DNA from: Candidatus Kouleothrix ribensis
Lineage (GTDB): Bacteria; Chloroflexota; Chloroflexia; Chloroflexales; Roseiflexaceae
Length of the DNA stretch: 64,000 nucleotides
Direction: 5' to 3'
Assembly: GCA_016722075.1 (NCBI GenBank)
Contig: JADKGW010000001.1
Coordinates: forward strand, 3,348,001-3,412,000
Shown here: in pieces, positions 62,172 to 64,000 of the stretch
How the letters are laid out: each line of letters opens with the position of its first letter
Position numbering within the stretch: the stretch's first letter is position 1
Notes under the pieces: model-generated
Told to the model about the DNA's origin: nothing
The model's input: only the letters and a program-made list of their open reading frames with translations
Database searches by the model: none
Position numbers and translations under genes: made by a program

Positions 62172-63524
62172 ATGCTACAATCGGTTTTACGAGCGTTGCA
62201 GCTACCGGATCTTCGCCGGCGCATCGTGTTTACCCTGCTGATGCTGCTGGTGTTCCGGCTGATCGCACACATCCCAACGCCCAATATCGACCCGAATGCG
62301 CTTGCGACGCTACAACAGGCGCTGCGCGATAATCAGCTCGCGGCGCTGCTGAATATCTTTGCCGGCGGCGCGCTTCAGAATCTGTCGGTTGCGGCTATGG
62401 GCGTATACCCATATATTACGGCGCAAATCATTGTGCAGCTGCTCACACCGCTCATCCCTGCGCTTGAAGAGATGTCGAAAGAGGGCGAGCAGGGCCGGAT
62501 GCGCCTGAACCGGATCACGTTCTGGGCCACCGTACCAATGGCATACCTCCAGGCCTATGGCCAGACACTGACAATTGTGCGGGGCGTGGCCGGCGGCCAG
62601 AGTGTATTCCGGTCTGAATTTAATATTTTCAGCAACTTCTTTCCGACCTTCACCATTATCACCGCGATGGTCGCCGGCACCATGCTGCTGGTGTGGTTGG
62701 GCGAACAGATTCAAGAGCGCGGCATCGGCAACGGCATCTCGATGATCATCTTCGCGGGCATCGTATCGCGCCTGCCAAGCCTGATCAGCCAGGCATTCAC
62801 CACCGGCTCGCTCGGCGATGTGACGACGATTATCGGGCTGCTCGCGTTCCTCGTGATCGGCCTGTTCACCATCGTCGGCATTGTGCTGGTGCAAGAGGGC
62901 CAGCGGCGTATACCCGTGCAGTATGCCAAACGCGTGCGCGGCAACCGTGTATATGGTGGGCAGAGCAGCCACATCCCGCTCAAGGTCAATATGTCGGGCA
63001 TGATCCCGCTCATCCTGGCACAGAGCATTATCATCTTCCCAGGCACGATCGCCTCGTATGGCTGCCCCGAGCAAGTCGCGCCCGAGGGGGCCTCGTTCTT
63101 GAAGCAGGCAGCATGCTTTACATACCAGACCTTCAGCCCGCAATATGGGCGTGGCACATTGATCTACTCGCTACTGCTGTTCCTGCTCGTGGTTGGGTTC
63201 ACCTATTTCTACACCATGGTCATCTTCAACCAGCAGAATATTCCCGACTCGCTGCAGCGCAACGGTGGGTTCATCCCAGGCATCCGGCCCGGCAAGCGCA
63301 CTGAAGAATACCTGACCAAGGTGGTCTATCGGATCACACTGGTTGGCGCGTTCTTCCTCGGGCTGGTAGCGATCCTCCCCTTCCTGACGCAGCAGATCAC
63401 CGGCGTGCAGATCGGCCTGAGCGCCACGGCGCTGCTGATCGTCGTCGGTGTCGCGATCGACACAATGCGGCAGCTGGAGGCTCAGCTAGTGATGCGTAAC
63501 TATGAAGGCTTTATCAATCGATAG
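62172..63524 (+). CDS. secY: Protein translocase subunit SecY
   Basis: 450 aa with ten expected membrane helices. The channel of the Sec translocon in the cytoplasmic membrane. LRALQLPDLRRRIVFTLLMLL opens it; NIFAGGALQNLSVAAMGVYPYITAQII (plug region and TM2), GERIQERGIGNGISMIIFAGIV-like LGEQIQERGIGNGISM, and IPLKVNMSGMIPLILAQSI (TM7) are diagnostic. The C-terminal IRPGKRTEEYLTKVVYRI loop contacts SecA and ribosomes. SD GAGGAG precedes ATG 62172. Confidence 0.98.
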   Translation: MLQSVLRALQLPDLRRRIVFTLLMLLVFRLIAHIPTPNIDPNALATLQQALRDNQLAALLNIFAGGALQNLSVAAMGVYPYITAQIIVQLLTPLIPALEEMSKEGEQGRMRLNRITFWATVPMAYLQAYGQTLTIVRGVAGGQSVFRSEFNIFSNFFPTFTIITAMVAGTMLLVWLGEQIQERGIGNGISMIIFAGIVSRLPSLISQAFTTGSLGDVTTIIGLLAFLVIGLFTIVGIVLVQEGQRRIPVQYAKRVRGNRVYGGQSSHIPLKVNMSGMIPLILAQSIIIFPGTIASYGCPEQVAPEGASFLKQAACFTYQTFSPQYGRGTLIYSLLLFLLVVGFTYFYTMVIFNQQNIPDSLQRNGGFIPGIRPGKRTEEYLTKVVYRITLVGAFFLGLVAILPFLTQQITGVQIGLSATALLIVVGVAIDTMRQLEAQLVMRNYEGFINR

Positions 63525-63584
63525 CGAGGAAAGGCAGCACAACTCGAGGCTTGGTGGCGCGGCGACAAGCGGAAAGAGCTTGGC

Positions 63585-64000
63585 ATGGATGTCATTCTTC
63601 TCGGTGCTCCCGGCGCCGGCAAGGGCACGCAAGCACAATACCTCGAACAGCATACTGGGCTTATGCATGTTGCCAGTGGCGATCTGTTCCGCGCTGCTCT
63701 ACGGCAAGGTACCGAGCTAGGTATGTTAGCAAAATCATATATGGATCGGGGCGAACTGGTGCCCGACGAGCTGGTGATCCGCATGATCATTGAGCGCATC
63801 AGCCAGCCCGACTGCGCGAGCGGCGTCATATTCGACGGCTTCCCACGCACGCGCGACCAAGCGCTCGCGCTCGGCAACGAGCTGGTCGAATACGGGCGCA
63901 CGATCGATTATGTGTTATACTTGCGCGTGCCCGACGACGTGCTGCTGCGGCGCATCGCTGGGCGGCAAACTTGCAAAACATGCGGGTATATTTATAATAT
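63585..64000 (+). CDS. adk: Adenylate kinase (C-terminus outside window)
   Basis: The first 138 residues are visible; the frame is open at the window edge. It interconverts ATP, ADP and AMP. P-loop LLGAPGAGKGTQAQYLEQ, AMP-binding ASGDLFRAALRQGTELG, GFPRTRDQA, and LRVPDDVLLRRIAGR leading into the LID, where CKTCGYIYN shows the first Cys pair of the zinc-containing long form. It lies 60 nt after secY, the normal order. The SD is weak (GGAAAGAG). Confidence 0.96.
   Translation, partial: MDVILLGAPGAGKGTQAQYLEQHTGLMHVASGDLFRAALRQGTELGMLAKSYMDRGELVPDELVIRMIIERISQPDCASGVIFDGFPRTRDQALALGNELVEYGRTIDYVLYLRVPDDVLLRRIAGRQTCKTCGYIYN

Overview
The window is high-GC DNA that I read as a chromosomal segment of a filamentous Chloroflexota bacterium (Chloroflexia, Roseiflexus/Kouleothrix-like). 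The basis is an inference from several traits: a merged str-S10-spc ribosomal cluster, multi-GAF histidine kinases, nSTAND/CHAT proteins, secreted beta-helix repeat proteins, and EF-Tu, S12 and L24 variants that recall that group. No rRNA, tRNA, CRISPR array, IS element or prophage was recognised.

Region by region. (1) 1-4 kb: a secreted beta-helix protein (cut by the window edge), NADP isocitrate dehydrogenase and a CBS-domain protein. (2) 4-13.4 kb: an accessory block with a small sigma factor, an XRE-nSTAND-FGE fusion, a partner with a PPC-like beta-sandwich, a truncated globin, a CHAT protease and a two-headed amidase-fold protein with three internal repeats. This is the best candidate here for an uncharacterised sensing or conflict system. 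(3) 13.5-31.5 kb: a gluzincin carboxypeptidase-like enzyme, hydantoinase/oxoprolinase subunits, signalling proteins, an MBL hydrolase, MutS with a disordered insert, a propeller-type lactonase and a PH-domain membrane protein. (4) 31.8-46.6 kb: a membrane histidine kinase, exonuclease III, an SDR lacking its catalytic residues, an acyl-CoA synthetase, a CNNM/CorB protein, the primary-type sigma factor, a polyprenyl diphosphate synthase, a Nudix-GNAT fusion, a phosphatase, 6-phosphogluconolactonase, a HerA-like ATPase and a response regulator. (5) 46.8-64 kb: one long co-directional cluster rpsL-rpsG-fusA-tuf-rpsJ-rplC-rplD-rplW-rplB-rpsS-rplV-rpsC-rplP-rpmC-rpsQ-rplN-rplX-rplE-rpsN-rpsH-rplF-rplR-rpsE-rpmD-rplO-secY-adk, preceded by a near-consensus promoter and a ~220-nt leader.

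The most unusual non-coding signal is a set of two-armed intergenic elements built from degenerate 7-nt units. Each arm is a near-perfect period-7 array and the two arms are mutually complementary. Different elements use different 7-nt words (TTTTGAG, GGTTCTC, GCAGATT, CGGCAGT, TAGTGCG) but share the same architecture. They fill eight spacers of the ribosomal cluster and also occur at icd, hyuA-hyuB and the Nudix gene. Other notable points are an L30 fused to a helix-hairpin-helix domain, an RG-rich tail on S3, a mosaic codon pattern inside tuf, two putatively leaderless genes, and a pair of 37-nt direct repeats in a divergent promoter region.

All calls were made by eye from sequence and translation; no database search was run. 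Start sites were chosen from Shine-Dalgarno spacing, promoter position and recalled family N-termini.
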